Assembly: GCF_000720765.1 (NCBI RefSeq)
Contig: NZ_JODC01000008.1
Span: 62,001 to 126,000, forward strand
DNA from: Streptomyces sp. NRRL S-646
GTDB taxonomy: Bacteria; Actinomycetota; Actinomycetes; Streptomycetales; Streptomycetaceae
Length of the DNA: 64,000 bases
Reading direction: 5' to 3'
Below, piece by piece: positions 1 to 10,388 of the stretch. A model generated the notes under the pieces. The model saw only the letters and a list, made by a program, of their open reading frames with translations. It was not told the origin of the DNA and did no database searches. Within the stretch, counting starts at the first letter, position 1. Each line of letters opens with the position of its first letter. A program made the position numbers and the translations under genes.

Positions 1-408
1 TGGAGCCCGCTGGCCTCGGGCTGGCTGTCGGGCGCCGTCCGCTCAGGCCGCCCCATCACCACCAGCCGCTCGACATTCATGCCGGAGCGCTTCGACACCG
101 GCCTGCCCGGGAACAGGGCCAGGCTCGACGCCGTCGAACAGCTGGCCGAGCTCGCCGACGAGGCCGGACTGACGATGATCCAGCTCGCGCTCGGATTCGT
201 GACCGCGCACCGGGCCGTGACCAGCGCGCTCATCGGCCCCCGGACGCCGGAGCACCTGCACTCCCAGCTCGCCGCCGCCGACACCGTGCTGCCGGCCGAC
301 GTGCTCGACGCGATCGACACGATCGTGGCCCCCGGCACCGACCTGGCCCCGCACGAGAAGTACGACACCCCGCCCGCCCTGCTCGACCCGTCACTGCGCC
401 GCCGCTGA
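1..408 (+). CDS. Aldo/keto reductase, C-terminal part (cut by window edge)
   Basis: The frame is open from base 1 and ends at TGA 406-408, so the N-terminal two thirds lie outside the window. The visible 135 residues start with SPLASGWLSG, the typical substrate-loop region of actinobacterial NADPH-dependent aldo/keto reductases. They continue with the helix containing LAELADEAGLTMIQLALGFV and the cofactor-binding ALIGPRTPEHLHSQLAA segment, where the S/A-x-I-G-x-R/A-x-x-x-x-Q/L pattern binds the NADP 2'-phosphate. The family reduces aldehydes and ketones in the cytosol. The substrate cannot be told from this part. A flavin oxidoreductase gene follows after 25 bp, so the two are probably co-transcribed. 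Confidence 0.85.
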   Translation, partial: WSPLASGWLSGAVRSGRPITTSRSTFMPERFDTGLPGNRARLDAVEQLAELADEAGLTMIQLALGFVTAHRAVTSALIGPRTPEHLHSQLAAADTVLPADVLDAIDTIVAPGTDLAPHEKYDTPPALLDPSLRRR

Positions 409-433
409 CCGTCCGAGGAGGAACGACAACCCC

Positions 434-1354
434 ATGACGCCCGCATCGCGAGTCCGTTTCGGCATCATGACCGCCCCCATGCAGGTCGACTACCACGACG
501 TCCTGCGGGTGTGGCGCGAGGCCGACACCATCCCGGAGATCGAGCACGCCTGGCTGTTCGACCACCTCATGCCCATCGCAGGCGACCCGGACGGACCGAT
601 CTACGAGGGCTGGACGCTGCTCGCGGCCCTGGCCGCACAGACCCACCGCCTGCGCCTCGGCCTCCTGGTGACCAGCAACCGGTTCCGGCCGCCCGCCATG
701 CTGGCCAAGATCGCCACGACCGTCGACGTCGTCTCCGGCGGCCGGCTCGACCTCGGTCTCGGCGTCGGGTCCCGGCCCGACCCGCCCGAGGCCCGGCGTG
801 AGTACCCGGCCCACGGCCTGCCCTTCCAGGACACCGCCCAGGCCGTGGAAAGCCTGGCCGAGGCGTGCACCGTGATCCGGCGCCTGTGGACCGAGGAGAA
901 GCCGTTCGACTTCCACGGCACTCACCACCACCTCACCGGAGCGTTCGGCAACCCCAAACCCGTCCAGCGCCCCCATCCGCCGATCCTCATCGGCGGACGC
1001 TCAACGGCGACCCTGCGCGTGGCCGCCGAGCACGCGGACCTGTGGAACATGCCCGGCGGCGACATCGACGTGGCCGTCCGCCGCAGCGCGCTGCTGGACC
1101 GGCACTGCACCGAGATCGGTCGCGACCCCGCCTCGATCACGCGCTCGATCGTTCTGCACGTTTCCTACGACCGTCCGGGCGCCGCAAGGGACGTGGTCGC
1201 CGAGGCGATCGACGCCGGCTTCCGGCACATCGTCCTGGGCCTGCCGTCGCCCTACCCCGACGGTGTCGCACGGTGGCTGACCGACGAGATCATCGGCGCG
1301 TCGGCCCTCGTACGAACCGCGGAGCACGGCCGGATTTCCCCTCCCGGAGGGTGA
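434..1354 (+). CDS. LLM-class flavin- or F420-dependent oxidoreductase
   Basis: The 306-residue protein has the luciferase-like (bacterial luciferase/F420 reductase) TIM-barrel signature. RFGIMTAP forms the first strand, WLFDHLMPI follows near residue 37, RLRLGLLVTSNRFRPPAML near 75 and GGRLDLGLGVG near 105. The central region has the phosphate-binding run PHPPILIGG near residue 185. Length matches the single-domain family. A GAGGAGG box at 415-421 precedes the ATG. The enzyme would use FMNH2 or F420H2 for cytosolic redox chemistry; the cofactor is not decidable by eye, but F420 is common in this actinobacterial subgroup. It lies 25 bp behind the aldo/keto reductase, consistent with a small redox operon. 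Confidence 0.85.
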   Translation: MTPASRVRFGIMTAPMQVDYHDVLRVWREADTIPEIEHAWLFDHLMPIAGDPDGPIYEGWTLLAALAAQTHRLRLGLLVTSNRFRPPAMLAKIATTVDVVSGGRLDLGLGVGSRPDPPEARREYPAHGLPFQDTAQAVESLAEACTVIRRLWTEEKPFDFHGTHHHLTGAFGNPKPVQRPHPPILIGGRSTATLRVAAEHADLWNMPGGDIDVAVRRSALLDRHCTEIGRDPASITRSIVLHVSYDRPGAARDVVAEAIDAGFRHIVLGLPSPYPDGVARWLTDEIIGASALVRTAEHGRISPPGG

Positions 1355-1460
1355 GGTGCAAGCTGGAACAGAGGCCGCTTCGCGATCCCGTGAGCGGGCT
1401 CGGGAAACCCGGTCTCGCCACTCCGAGTGAGCCCTCCGGGCTCGGCAGGAGGGAAGCGAG

Positions 1461-2117
1461 ATGACAGAACAGGTCACCACCGATACGAGCTGGCACCTGG
1501 TCGGCGACTGGTTCGACGTGTGCAACTGCGCCATACCGTGCCCCTGCACATTTGCACAGCCCCCCACCTACGGCGACTGCGAAGGCGTCATGGCCTGGCA
1601 CATCCGGGAGGGCAATTACGGCGACGTGCGGCTCGACGATCTCAACGTCGTGATAGTCGCCTCGTTCACGGGCGACGTCTGGTCCGGCGCACACACCGAC
1701 CCGTACGCCGCGGTCTTCCTCGACCAACGCGCCGACGAACGGCAACGCGGCGCGCTGCAGGCCGTCTTCGGCGGTGAGGCCGGCGGATGGCCGGCGCAGT
1801 TCGTGGGGATGTTCCACCCCGAGATGCGCGGCATGGACGTCGTTCCCATCCATGTGGAGATCGACGAGGACCTCGCCGGCTGGAGGGCCGAGATTCCCGA
1901 CCGGGTCACGGCCACCGCCGAGGCACTCACCGGCCCGACGACTGCGGACGGCGCACGCGTCCAGGTCCACAACGCCCCGGGCGCCGAGGTCGGCCCGGGC
2001 CAGATCGCCACCTGGGGGCGGGCCACGACCGACCGCGCCAACGTATTCGGCTTCTCCTGGGAGCGCTCGGGGAAGTCGAGCAAGTACTTCCCGTTCGACT
2101 GGAGCGGGCCGGACTGA
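1461..2117 (+). CDS. DUF1326 domain protein
   Basis: The 218-residue protein matches the DUF1326 pattern. It opens with WHLVGDWFDVCNCAIPCPC, where the CNC...CPC cysteine group stands at residues 21-28. A GDC motif, HIREGNYGDVRLDDLNV and the end block SKYFPFDWSG follow. DUF1326 proteins have no established biochemical function; the conserved N-terminal cysteines suggest metal or iron-sulphur binding, which is inference. Its common partner, the DUF2182 membrane protein, is not next to it here. A strong GGAGGG site stands just upstream of ATG 1461. A 106-bp gap separates it from the flavin oxidoreductase. Confidence 0.8.
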   Translation: MTEQVTTDTSWHLVGDWFDVCNCAIPCPCTFAQPPTYGDCEGVMAWHIREGNYGDVRLDDLNVVIVASFTGDVWSGAHTDPYAAVFLDQRADERQRGALQAVFGGEAGGWPAQFVGMFHPEMRGMDVVPIHVEIDEDLAGWRAEIPDRVTATAEALTGPTTADGARVQVHNAPGAEVGPGQIATWGRATTDRANVFGFSWERSGKSSKYFPFDWSGPD

Positions 2118-2516
2118 GCGGACGTACCCTCGCCCCGGGACCCCCTCCGTCGAGAGGTCGTCCTGGCACGTCGCCGAGCTGCTCCGGCTTGCCCGCACGA
2201 TCCTGTCGGGCGTGCCGGCTGGGCAGGCCGAGCTGCTCGCCGACCTTCAGGCCACACAGGTGGAGGGCAGGCCGCCGTCGTAGGGGCGGCGAACGACGGT
2301 CGTTGGACAGCGCTCTGCCGCAGCGGATCGTAACTCCTGTCGCCGGAATGGCCATTGGTCATCCGCGGAGGGGCCCTCACCCTGTCCGGCAGGGGTTGCT
2401 GGAGGCGGCGGCATCGCGGTCTTCACCGTCACCGACGTCGGCCACGGCAACTACGCGACCACGGCAACTACGCCACCACGGACGACATCACCTGCTACCG
2501 GCACCGCAGCTGATTC
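2118..2516. other. Gene-poor 400 bp with decayed coding traces and a 17-bp tandem repeat
   Basis: No intact gene fits. One plus-strand reading ends at TAG 2281-2283 with a protein-like stretch (SWHVAELLRLARTILSG). A second, ending at TGA just before 2517, becomes a coherent C-terminus if one copy of a 17-bp tandem duplication is removed. The two units are 2446-2462 and 2463-2479 and differ at one base. Because 17 is not a multiple of three, the duplication shifts the frame. I read this as the remains of one or two small genes, with moderate to low certainty. Confidence 0.4.
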
Positions 2517-3185
2517 TCAGCTGGTTCCTGCGTCGACACCTCCTCGCAGCCCCCACTCATCAAGCCCCGAGTAGATCAACGCCGTGCGGCCTCCGGGGAA
2601 GCCGAGCGCCTCGGCCTCCCCGGAGTGAAACGCCACCAGAGAGTCGGGGCCTCTCCACCAGGTGTCTGCAAGGCCCATCACCTCGCGCACCGGCTCGTAG
2701 CCGTCCAGCTCGATGTCATCGACTTCGTCGCCGACGAGCCTGGTGACCTGCTTGGCCCACAGGGATGCGTGATGGGCCAGCGCCAGCGACTCCACCCAGC
2801 CCTCGACGGTCGAGTGGAGAGGCGCCCATCTGTCTGCATGGATTCCGAACTCGCCCGACGGACTGATCATGAATGCGTAGGGGACCGCGGTCCGTTGCAT
2901 CCCGGCTTCGAACCACCACCCCTCGGAGTCCGATTCCGGCGAGTCCGGATCGAAGTACTTGGGGCCTCCGTCGTACTGGGATGCGGGTGGCAGGAGCAGA
3001 CCGCCCCATCTCTCCTGGTAGGCCGCCATTCGGTCGATCACTGCTGCGGGGATGCCTCGCTCGAGCCACCACTGCCGGTGCCCCTCCACAGGCCGGACGT
3101 CGACCTTGACGGCGTGCGCGCGGACGAACGATCGGGCTCGTCGAGTCAGGCCGTCGGGCACATCGTTGAAGAGGTTGAGATTCAC
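2517..3185 (-). CDS. Hypothetical protein, possibly SUKH/SMI1-KNR4-like
   Basis: This is a 222-residue soluble acidic protein starting at GTG 3185. It is rich in Trp (WW, WG, GWWFEAG, DTWWRG). The segment with AAYQERWGGLLLPPAS and YDGGPKYFDPD loosely resembles the start of SMI1/KNR4 (SUKH) immunity domains, where a helix with W-G is followed by LP. That resemblance is weak and the assignment is tentative. No signal peptide or membrane segment is visible. It lies downstream of the molybdopterin oxidoreductase on the same strand, but a strong hairpin at 3222-3266 separates them, so it probably has its own promoter. No toxin gene is adjacent. Confidence 0.6.
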   Translation of the reverse strand: MNLNLFNDVPDGLTRRARSFVRAHAVKVDVRPVEGHRQWWLERGIPAAVIDRMAAYQERWGGLLLPPASQYDGGPKYFDPDSPESDSEGWWFEAGMQRTAVPYAFMISPSGEFGIHADRWAPLHSTVEGWVESLALAHHASLWAKQVTRLVGDEVDDIELDGYEPVREVMGLADTWWRGPDSLVAFHSGEAEALGFPGGRTALIYSGLDEWGLRGGVDAGTS

Positions 3186-3221
3186 CAGGGCGACGCTACA
3201 CAGTGGCCCGAGGGACGGCGG

Positions 3222-3266
3222 GCCGGGGCTCGGCGACCTCGTTCGTGAAGGCCGCCGAGCCCCGGC
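3222..3266 (-). terminator. Hairpin terminator after the molybdopterin oxidoreductase
   Basis: A perfect 14-bp stem (GCCGGGGCTCGGCG at 3222-3235 with its complement at 3253-3266) encloses a 17-nt loop. It stands 3 bp beyond the stop codon of the 3270-5576 gene. There is no T-run, as is usual in Streptomyces. Confidence 0.7.
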
Positions 3267-3269
3267 TGC

Positions 3270-5576
<2,307 letters not shown>

Positions 5577-5731
5577 CGAACACCACGCCCTCTCATCCGC
5601 ACGCCACTCTTCGTCAGCGCCTCGGACCAGGTCAAAGCGGAAGGTCCTATCGCGTGACAGGTGGCGCCGATCAGTGCAGCGTGTTCGGGACCGGCGGCGC
5701 CACGCGGCCGTGGGCGAGGGATCATGGGAAG

Positions 5732-6643
5732 GTGCTGCTGCGTCAACTCGAATACCTCGTCGCCCTCTCGCGGGCCCGCCACTTCGCGAAGGCCGCACAG
5801 GCCTGCTACGTCTCCCAGCCGACCCTGTCCGAGGGCATCCGGAAACTGGAGGACGAGCTCGGCATCCCCCTGGTCCAGCGGGGCCGCAGGTTCGACGGCC
5901 TCACACCGGAGGGCGAGCGTGTCGTCCTGTGGGCGCAGCGCATCCTCGCCGACCGGGACGCCATGCAGGGCGAGATCCAGGCGCTGCGGGCCGGGCTGAC
6001 CGGACGGCTGCGCATCGGCACCGTCCCGACCGCCGCCACGGCGGTCGCGCTCCTGACCCAGCCGTTCTGCGTCGCCAACCCGCTGGCGACCGTGCAGGTC
6101 TTCGCCGACCTGCAGTCCGTGGACATCGTCGACCGTCTCAAGACGTACGAGCTCGACGCCGCAGTGACCTATCACAGCACCGTCGTCGAACACGGCTTCA
6201 AGTTCGTCCCGCTGTACCAGGAGCGCTACGTCCTGCTGATCCGGCACTCCGCCCGCGACTCCGGCCCGGCCGAGATCTCCTGGGAGGAGGCATCCCAGTA
6301 CCCGCTGTGCCTGTTGCATCCCGGAATGCAGGGGCGTCAGGTCCTGGAGGCGGCCTTCGAGGCGGCGGGCGTCTCCGTGACCCCGCGTGTGGAGACGGAC
6401 TCCATCGCCTCGCTGTTCGCGCAGGTCAGAGCCGGGCACTGGGCGAGCGTGGTACCGCACGCCTGGCTCCACGTCTTCGGCGTGCCCGCGGGTATGCAGG
6501 CCGTCCCCCTGGTCCGCCCGGTGCGCACGGAGCGCATCGGCCTGGTTCTCCCGGCGCGCGAGCCCGTCTCGGTGATCGGCCAGGCACTGATCGACGCCGT
6601 CGGCCAGGCGGGCGTGGCGGCTGCGCTGGAGCGCCTGCCCTAG
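5732..6643 (+). CDS. LysR family transcriptional regulator
   Basis: The 303-residue protein has the N-terminal winged helix-turn-helix of LysR regulators: LLRQLEYLVALSRARHFAKA, SQPTLSEGIRKLEDELG, then LVQRGRRFDGLTPEG, residues 1-65. A periplasmic-binding-like effector domain with RLRIGTVPTAA follows. GTG 5732 is chosen over an earlier in-frame start at 5654 because it matches the family N-terminus and has a GAGGG site 11 bases upstream. It diverges from the FdhF/YdeP gene across a 155-bp gap, the classical arrangement for a LysR protein controlling its neighbour. SQPTLSEGI and the effector domain resemble regulators found beside formate dehydrogenase-like genes. Confidence 0.9.
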   Translation: MLLRQLEYLVALSRARHFAKAAQACYVSQPTLSEGIRKLEDELGIPLVQRGRRFDGLTPEGERVVLWAQRILADRDAMQGEIQALRAGLTGRLRIGTVPTAATAVALLTQPFCVANPLATVQVFADLQSVDIVDRLKTYELDAAVTYHSTVVEHGFKFVPLYQERYVLLIRHSARDSGPAEISWEEASQYPLCLLHPGMQGRQVLEAAFEAAGVSVTPRVETDSIASLFAQVRAGHWASVVPHAWLHVFGVPAGMQAVPLVRPVRTERIGLVLPAREPVSVIGQALIDAVGQAGVAAALERLP

Positions 6644-6663
6644 CGCACCGCCGGAGTGCGCTC

Positions 6664-6742
6664 GTCTGCGGCACCGTCGTGGCTGGTCGCGCCCACGCGG
6701 CGGAGCCGCATATGGATACAGCCCCGCGCCCCTTTGGCGCGC
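6664..6742 (+). repeat. Dispersed Streptomyces intergenic repeat, copy 1 (long form)
   Basis: The element begins TCTGCGGCACCGTCGTGGCT, continues with GGTCGCGC, has an insert CCACGCGGCGGAGCCGCATA and ends in a GCGCCCCTTTGGCGCGC hairpin. It is nearly identical to copy 3 (45961-46038) and shares its core with copies 2 (13597-13650) and 4 (50149-50188, reverse). It lies behind the LysR stop codon and likely acts as a 3'-end hairpin. Confidence 0.85.
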
Positions 6743-6904
6743 GCCCGGCGCGTCGTACCTCCGGAGGACGGAACCGGTGGCGGCTACGGCGCCTTCACTA
6801 CGGCCGGTGCCTGCACAGGGACGACGACGGGCAGGGCCCTGCCCGGCGAGCCTGAGCCGTGTCCGTGTCCGGAGGGGCCGGGTCGGCGGAAGGCGGGACC
6901 GCGG

Positions 6905-7852
6905 ATGAGAACTCGTACAAGGCTCGGGCTGGCGGCGGCCGTCTCGTGTGCCGCGCTCGTGACCGCGGTCGCTGTCGGCCGCAGCGGTGGCGGCGGCGTT
7001 GCATCGTCCCTGATCGCACTCCCGAACGGGCCCTATGTCGCACTGGGTGACTCCTATACGGCCGCTCCGAAGGTCCCCGGCCAGAGCGGGAAACCCGCCG
7101 GCTGCGAGCGCTCCGACCACAACTACCCCGCCCTCGTCGCCCGCGAACTCGGCCTGAAACAAGGCGAGTTCCATGACCTGAGCTGCAGCGGAGCCACAAC
7201 GGCCGACCTGTCTGCGGCCCAGTCCACCGACCAGGGGACCAATCCGGCCCAGCTGTCGGCGGTGTCCAGGGCGACCCGGCTGGTCACCCTGGGCATCGGC
7301 GGCAACGACATCGGCTTCAGCTCGATGATCACCACATGCGTCCAGGCCGGCCTCGGCTACCAGCTGGAGAACCGCTTCGGGGGCCCACCGCCGGACAAGG
7401 CTCCCTGCAAGGCGCGGTACGTGTCCGACGGCACCGAAGACATCGCCGCGAAGATCGAAGCAGCGGGCGGGCGGCTGACCGGCGTGCTGCACGACATCGA
7501 GCGCCGGGCGCCCGAGGCCAGGGTGTTCGTGGTCGGCTATCCGGCGATCCTGCCCGCCGAGGGCGCCGCCGGCTGCGGGCGCGCCATGGGGCTGGCGCCC
7601 GGCGACGTCAGCTTTCTACGGCAGCAGGAGCAGCAGCTCAACGCCATGCTGCGGAGCCGGGCACACGCCGCCGGGGCCTCGTACATCGACACCTACACGC
7701 CCTCCGCCGGACGTGACGCCTGTGCGCAGCGGGATGTGCGCTGGGTCGAGCCCCTGGTCCCGGCGGCTTTGGCGGCGCCGGTGCACCCCAACGAGCGGGG
7801 TGAGCGCGGCATGGCGCAGGCCGTGCTCCGCGCGGTCCGCGCCTCCGGCTGA
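6905..7852 (+). CDS. Secreted SGNH/GDSL hydrolase
   Basis: The 315-residue protein has all four SGNH blocks: YVALGDSYTA (catalytic Ser) near residue 43, LSCSGATTADL (Gly), LGIGGNDIGFS (Asn) and VHPNERGERGMA (catalytic His, with the family Asp position replaced by the Streptomyces lipase arrangement) near the end. An Arg-rich start followed by a hydrophobic Ala/Val stretch (residues 7-25) is a signal peptide or anchor. This fits the secreted esterase/lipase group known from Streptomyces. ATG 6905 is selected because it begins the signal peptide and follows GGAAGGCGG; the open frame extends upstream through the repeat element without homology. The paired cysteines suggest disulphides outside the cell. 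Confidence 0.9.
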   Translation: MRTRTRLGLAAAVSCAALVTAVAVGRSGGGGVASSLIALPNGPYVALGDSYTAAPKVPGQSGKPAGCERSDHNYPALVARELGLKQGEFHDLSCSGATTADLSAAQSTDQGTNPAQLSAVSRATRLVTLGIGGNDIGFSSMITTCVQAGLGYQLENRFGGPPPDKAPCKARYVSDGTEDIAAKIEAAGGRLTGVLHDIERRAPEARVFVVGYPAILPAEGAAGCGRAMGLAPGDVSFLRQQEQQLNAMLRSRAHAAGASYIDTYTPSAGRDACAQRDVRWVEPLVPAALAAPVHPNERGERGMAQAVLRAVRASG

Positions 7853-7897
7853 CGCGCTCGTCGTCGTACCGGCGCACGAGACGACCAGCCGGACACG

Positions 7898-7951
7898 TAC
7901 TGCGGATTCAGTAGATGCTCCTGCGACTTCAGTAGGCCGCAGTCCCAGTAG
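7898..7951 (+). promoter_or_regulatory. Repeated CAGTAG motif upstream of the MMPL exporter
   Basis: TGCGGATTCAGTAG (7901-7914) and TGCGACTTCAGTAG (7922-7935) match at 12 of 14 bases and are exactly 21 bp apart, two helical turns. A third CAGTAG lies at 7946-7951. The first unit is also part of an imperfect dyad, TACTG with CAGTA six bases apart (7898-7913). The arrangement suits a dimeric NarL-type regulator; the response regulator encoded at 11591 is the obvious candidate, by inference. Confidence 0.55.
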
Positions 7952-8025
7952 CCGGACGACGACGAACAGACCCCTGCCAGGACAGCCTGAGTGGGCAAAC
8001 GAGAGCAGATGTGGGGTTCCCTGAC

Positions 8026-10272
8026 GTGGCTACTTTTCTGTATCGACTGGGCCGGCTGGCCTTTGGGCGGCGCTGGTACGTCGCCCTGATGTGGGTGGCG
8101 GTCCTGGCCGCCGTCGGACTGGGCGCCATGAAGGCCCCGGCCGCCGCCGACGAGGGGTTCTCGATGCCGGGCATCGAGTCCCAGAAGGCGTACGACCTGC
8201 TGGGTGAGCGCTTCCCCGGCACGACCGCCGAGGGGGCCACCGCCCGGGTCGTGTTCGTCGCCCCGGACGGGCAGAAGGTGACCGCGTCCGACAACCGGGC
8301 GGCCGTGGAGAAGGCGGTGGCCGAGCTGGGCGACGGAACGCAGGTCGCCGACGTCGCCGATCCCTTCCGGGCAAAGGCGGTGAGCAAGGACGGCTCGACG
8401 GCGTATGCGACCGTCACCTTCAAGGTGAAGTCCGCGGACGTCACCGACGCGAGCCGGACGGCGCTGCAGAATGCCGTCGACCAGGCACGGGAAGCGGGCC
8501 TGACCGTCGAGGCGGGCGGATCCGCGATGGACAGCGGCGGGGGACCGGGCGGAGTGGCCGAGATCGTCGGCATCTCGGTGGCCGCCGTCGTGCTGCTGGT
8601 GACCTTCGGTTCGCTGGTCGCCGCGGGGCTGCCGCTGCTGACCGCGATCCTCGGCGTCGGCGTCAGCCTGTTCACGATCATGACCCTGGCAGAGCCGCTG
8701 GGCCTGTCCACGACGACCAGCACACTGGCGATGATGCTGGGCCTGGCCGTCGGCATCGACTACGCGTTGTTCGTCGTCTCCCGCTACCGCGAGGAGCGCG
8801 CCAGGGGCCACGACCCCGAGGAGGCGGCCGGTCTTGCCGTCGGTACGGCGGGGTCGGCGGTCGTCTTCGCAGGGCTCACGGTGGTGATCGCGCTGGCCGG
8901 TCTGGCCGTGGTGGGCATCCCGATGCTGACCAAGATGGGCCTGGCCGCGGCCGGGGCGGTCGTCGTCGCCGTACTCATCGCACTGACCATGGTTCCGGCC
9001 CTCCTCGGCTTCTGGCCGGGCGCGGTGCTGTCGGGGGCTGCGCGCGGCAAGGGACGCGGCCGCCGGCTGCCCTTCGCCAGGACCAGGAACACCGGGAAGA
9101 GCGGGAGCGACAACGGCGGAACCCGCTGGGCGCGGCTCGTCCTGCGTCGCCCCGTCCCGGTCCTGCTGCTGGGCGTCCTGGGCCTCGGCGCCCTCGCCAT
9201 ACCCATGACGGGCCTGCAGCTGGGCATGTCCGGTGACGAGGCCAAGTCCACCTCCACCACCGAACGCCGCGCCTACGACGACCTCGCCGACGGGTTCGGC
9301 CCCGGCTTCAACGGGCCGCTGACCATCGTCGTGGACGCCAAGGGCACCGCCGACGCCAAGAGCGCCGTGAGCGCGATCAGCGAGAAGGTCGCCGGCACGA
9401 AGGGGATCGTCTCTGTCTCCCCGGCCCACTTCAACAAGGCCCAGGACACGGCGGTGTTCACCGCCACCCCGTCCACCAGCCCCACCGACGAGAAGACCAA
9501 GACCCTCGTCAAGACCATCCGCGCGGAACGTCCCGCCATCGAAACGACGGCCGACGCGTCCTTCGAGGTCACCGGCACCACCGCACTGAACATCGACATC
9601 GCCGGGAAGGTCCAGGCCGCGCTGGTCCCCTATCTGATCACCGTCGTCGGGCTCGCCGTCGTGCTGCTGCTGGTGGTCTTCCGGTCCCTGCTCGTCCCGC
9701 TGAAGGCGGCGGTCGGCTTCCTGCTGTCGGTGCTGGCGGCCCTGGGAGCCGTCGTCCTGGTCTTCCAACAGGGCCACGCCGCAAGCCTGTTCGGGGTGGA
9801 GCAGACCGGGCCGATCATGAGCCTGATGCCGATCTTCCTGGTGGGCATCGTCTTCGGGCTGGCCATGGACTACGAGGTCTTCCTCGTCTCGCGGATGCGG
9901 GAGGCGTACGTCCACGGTGAATCGGCCGAGCAGGCGGTCGTCTCGGGCTTCCGGCACAGCGCCCGCGTCGTCGTGGCCGCCGCCCTGATCATGGTCGCGG
10001 TCTTTGCCGGATTCATCGGCGAGAGCGACTCCATGATCAAGATGATCGGCTTCGGCCTGGCCTGCGCCGTGCTCTTCGACGCCTTCGTCGTCCGGATGGC
10101 GATCGTTCCCGCCGTGCTCGCGCTGGTCGGCGACAAGGCCTGGTGGCTGCCGAAGTGGCTGGACCGCATCCTGCCCCGCGTCGACGTGGAGGGCGAGGCC
10201 CTCACCCGGCATCCGGCCGAGCCCGTGCCCCTGGCTGCAGCCGAGGACGAGCCGGCCGAGGCACGCGTCTGA
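8026..10272 (+). CDS. MMPL family transporter
   Basis: The 748-residue membrane protein has the two-fold RND/MMPL architecture: one TM after residue 15, an extracytoplasmic domain to about 170, a block of five TMs (EIVGISVAAVVLLVTFGSLV onward) with LGLAVGIDYALFVVSRYREE, a second external domain, and a second block with GLAMDYEVFLVSRMREAYVHG. The two D-Y pairs (GIDYALF, AMDYEVF) are the proton-relay signature. Such proteins export lipids or hydrophobic drugs. GTG 8026 (MATFLYRLGRLAFGRR) is preferred over GTG 8011 because it matches relatives and has GGGG nine bases upstream. A sensor kinase and regulator follow, so the pump is probably induced by membrane stress or a drug. Confidence 0.9.
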   Translation: MATFLYRLGRLAFGRRWYVALMWVAVLAAVGLGAMKAPAAADEGFSMPGIESQKAYDLLGERFPGTTAEGATARVVFVAPDGQKVTASDNRAAVEKAVAELGDGTQVADVADPFRAKAVSKDGSTAYATVTFKVKSADVTDASRTALQNAVDQAREAGLTVEAGGSAMDSGGGPGGVAEIVGISVAAVVLLVTFGSLVAAGLPLLTAILGVGVSLFTIMTLAEPLGLSTTTSTLAMMLGLAVGIDYALFVVSRYREERARGHDPEEAAGLAVGTAGSAVVFAGLTVVIALAGLAVVGIPMLTKMGLAAAGAVVVAVLIALTMVPALLGFWPGAVLSGAARGKGRGRRLPFARTRNTGKSGSDNGGTRWARLVLRRPVPVLLLGVLGLGALAIPMTGLQLGMSGDEAKSTSTTERRAYDDLADGFGPGFNGPLTIVVDAKGTADAKSAVSAISEKVAGTKGIVSVSPAHFNKAQDTAVFTATPSTSPTDEKTKTLVKTIRAERPAIETTADASFEVTGTTALNIDIAGKVQAALVPYLITVVGLAVVLLLVVFRSLLVPLKAAVGFLLSVLAALGAVVLVFQQGHAASLFGVEQTGPIMSLMPIFLVGIVFGLAMDYEVFLVSRMREAYVHGESAEQAVVSGFRHSARVVVAAALIMVAVFAGFIGESDSMIKMIGFGLACAVLFDAFVVRMAIVPAVLALVGDKAWWLPKWLDRILPRVDVEGEALTRHPAEPVPLAAAEDEPAEARV

Positions 10273-10388
10273 CGGGCCATCCCCGCCCGTTCCCGGGCCC
10301 GCTCCTGGCGAAGGCCGGGGGCGGCCCGTACGGCACTCCACACCGCACCTGGTCCACCATGGACCCACCCTCTTCATCTGGAGAAACG

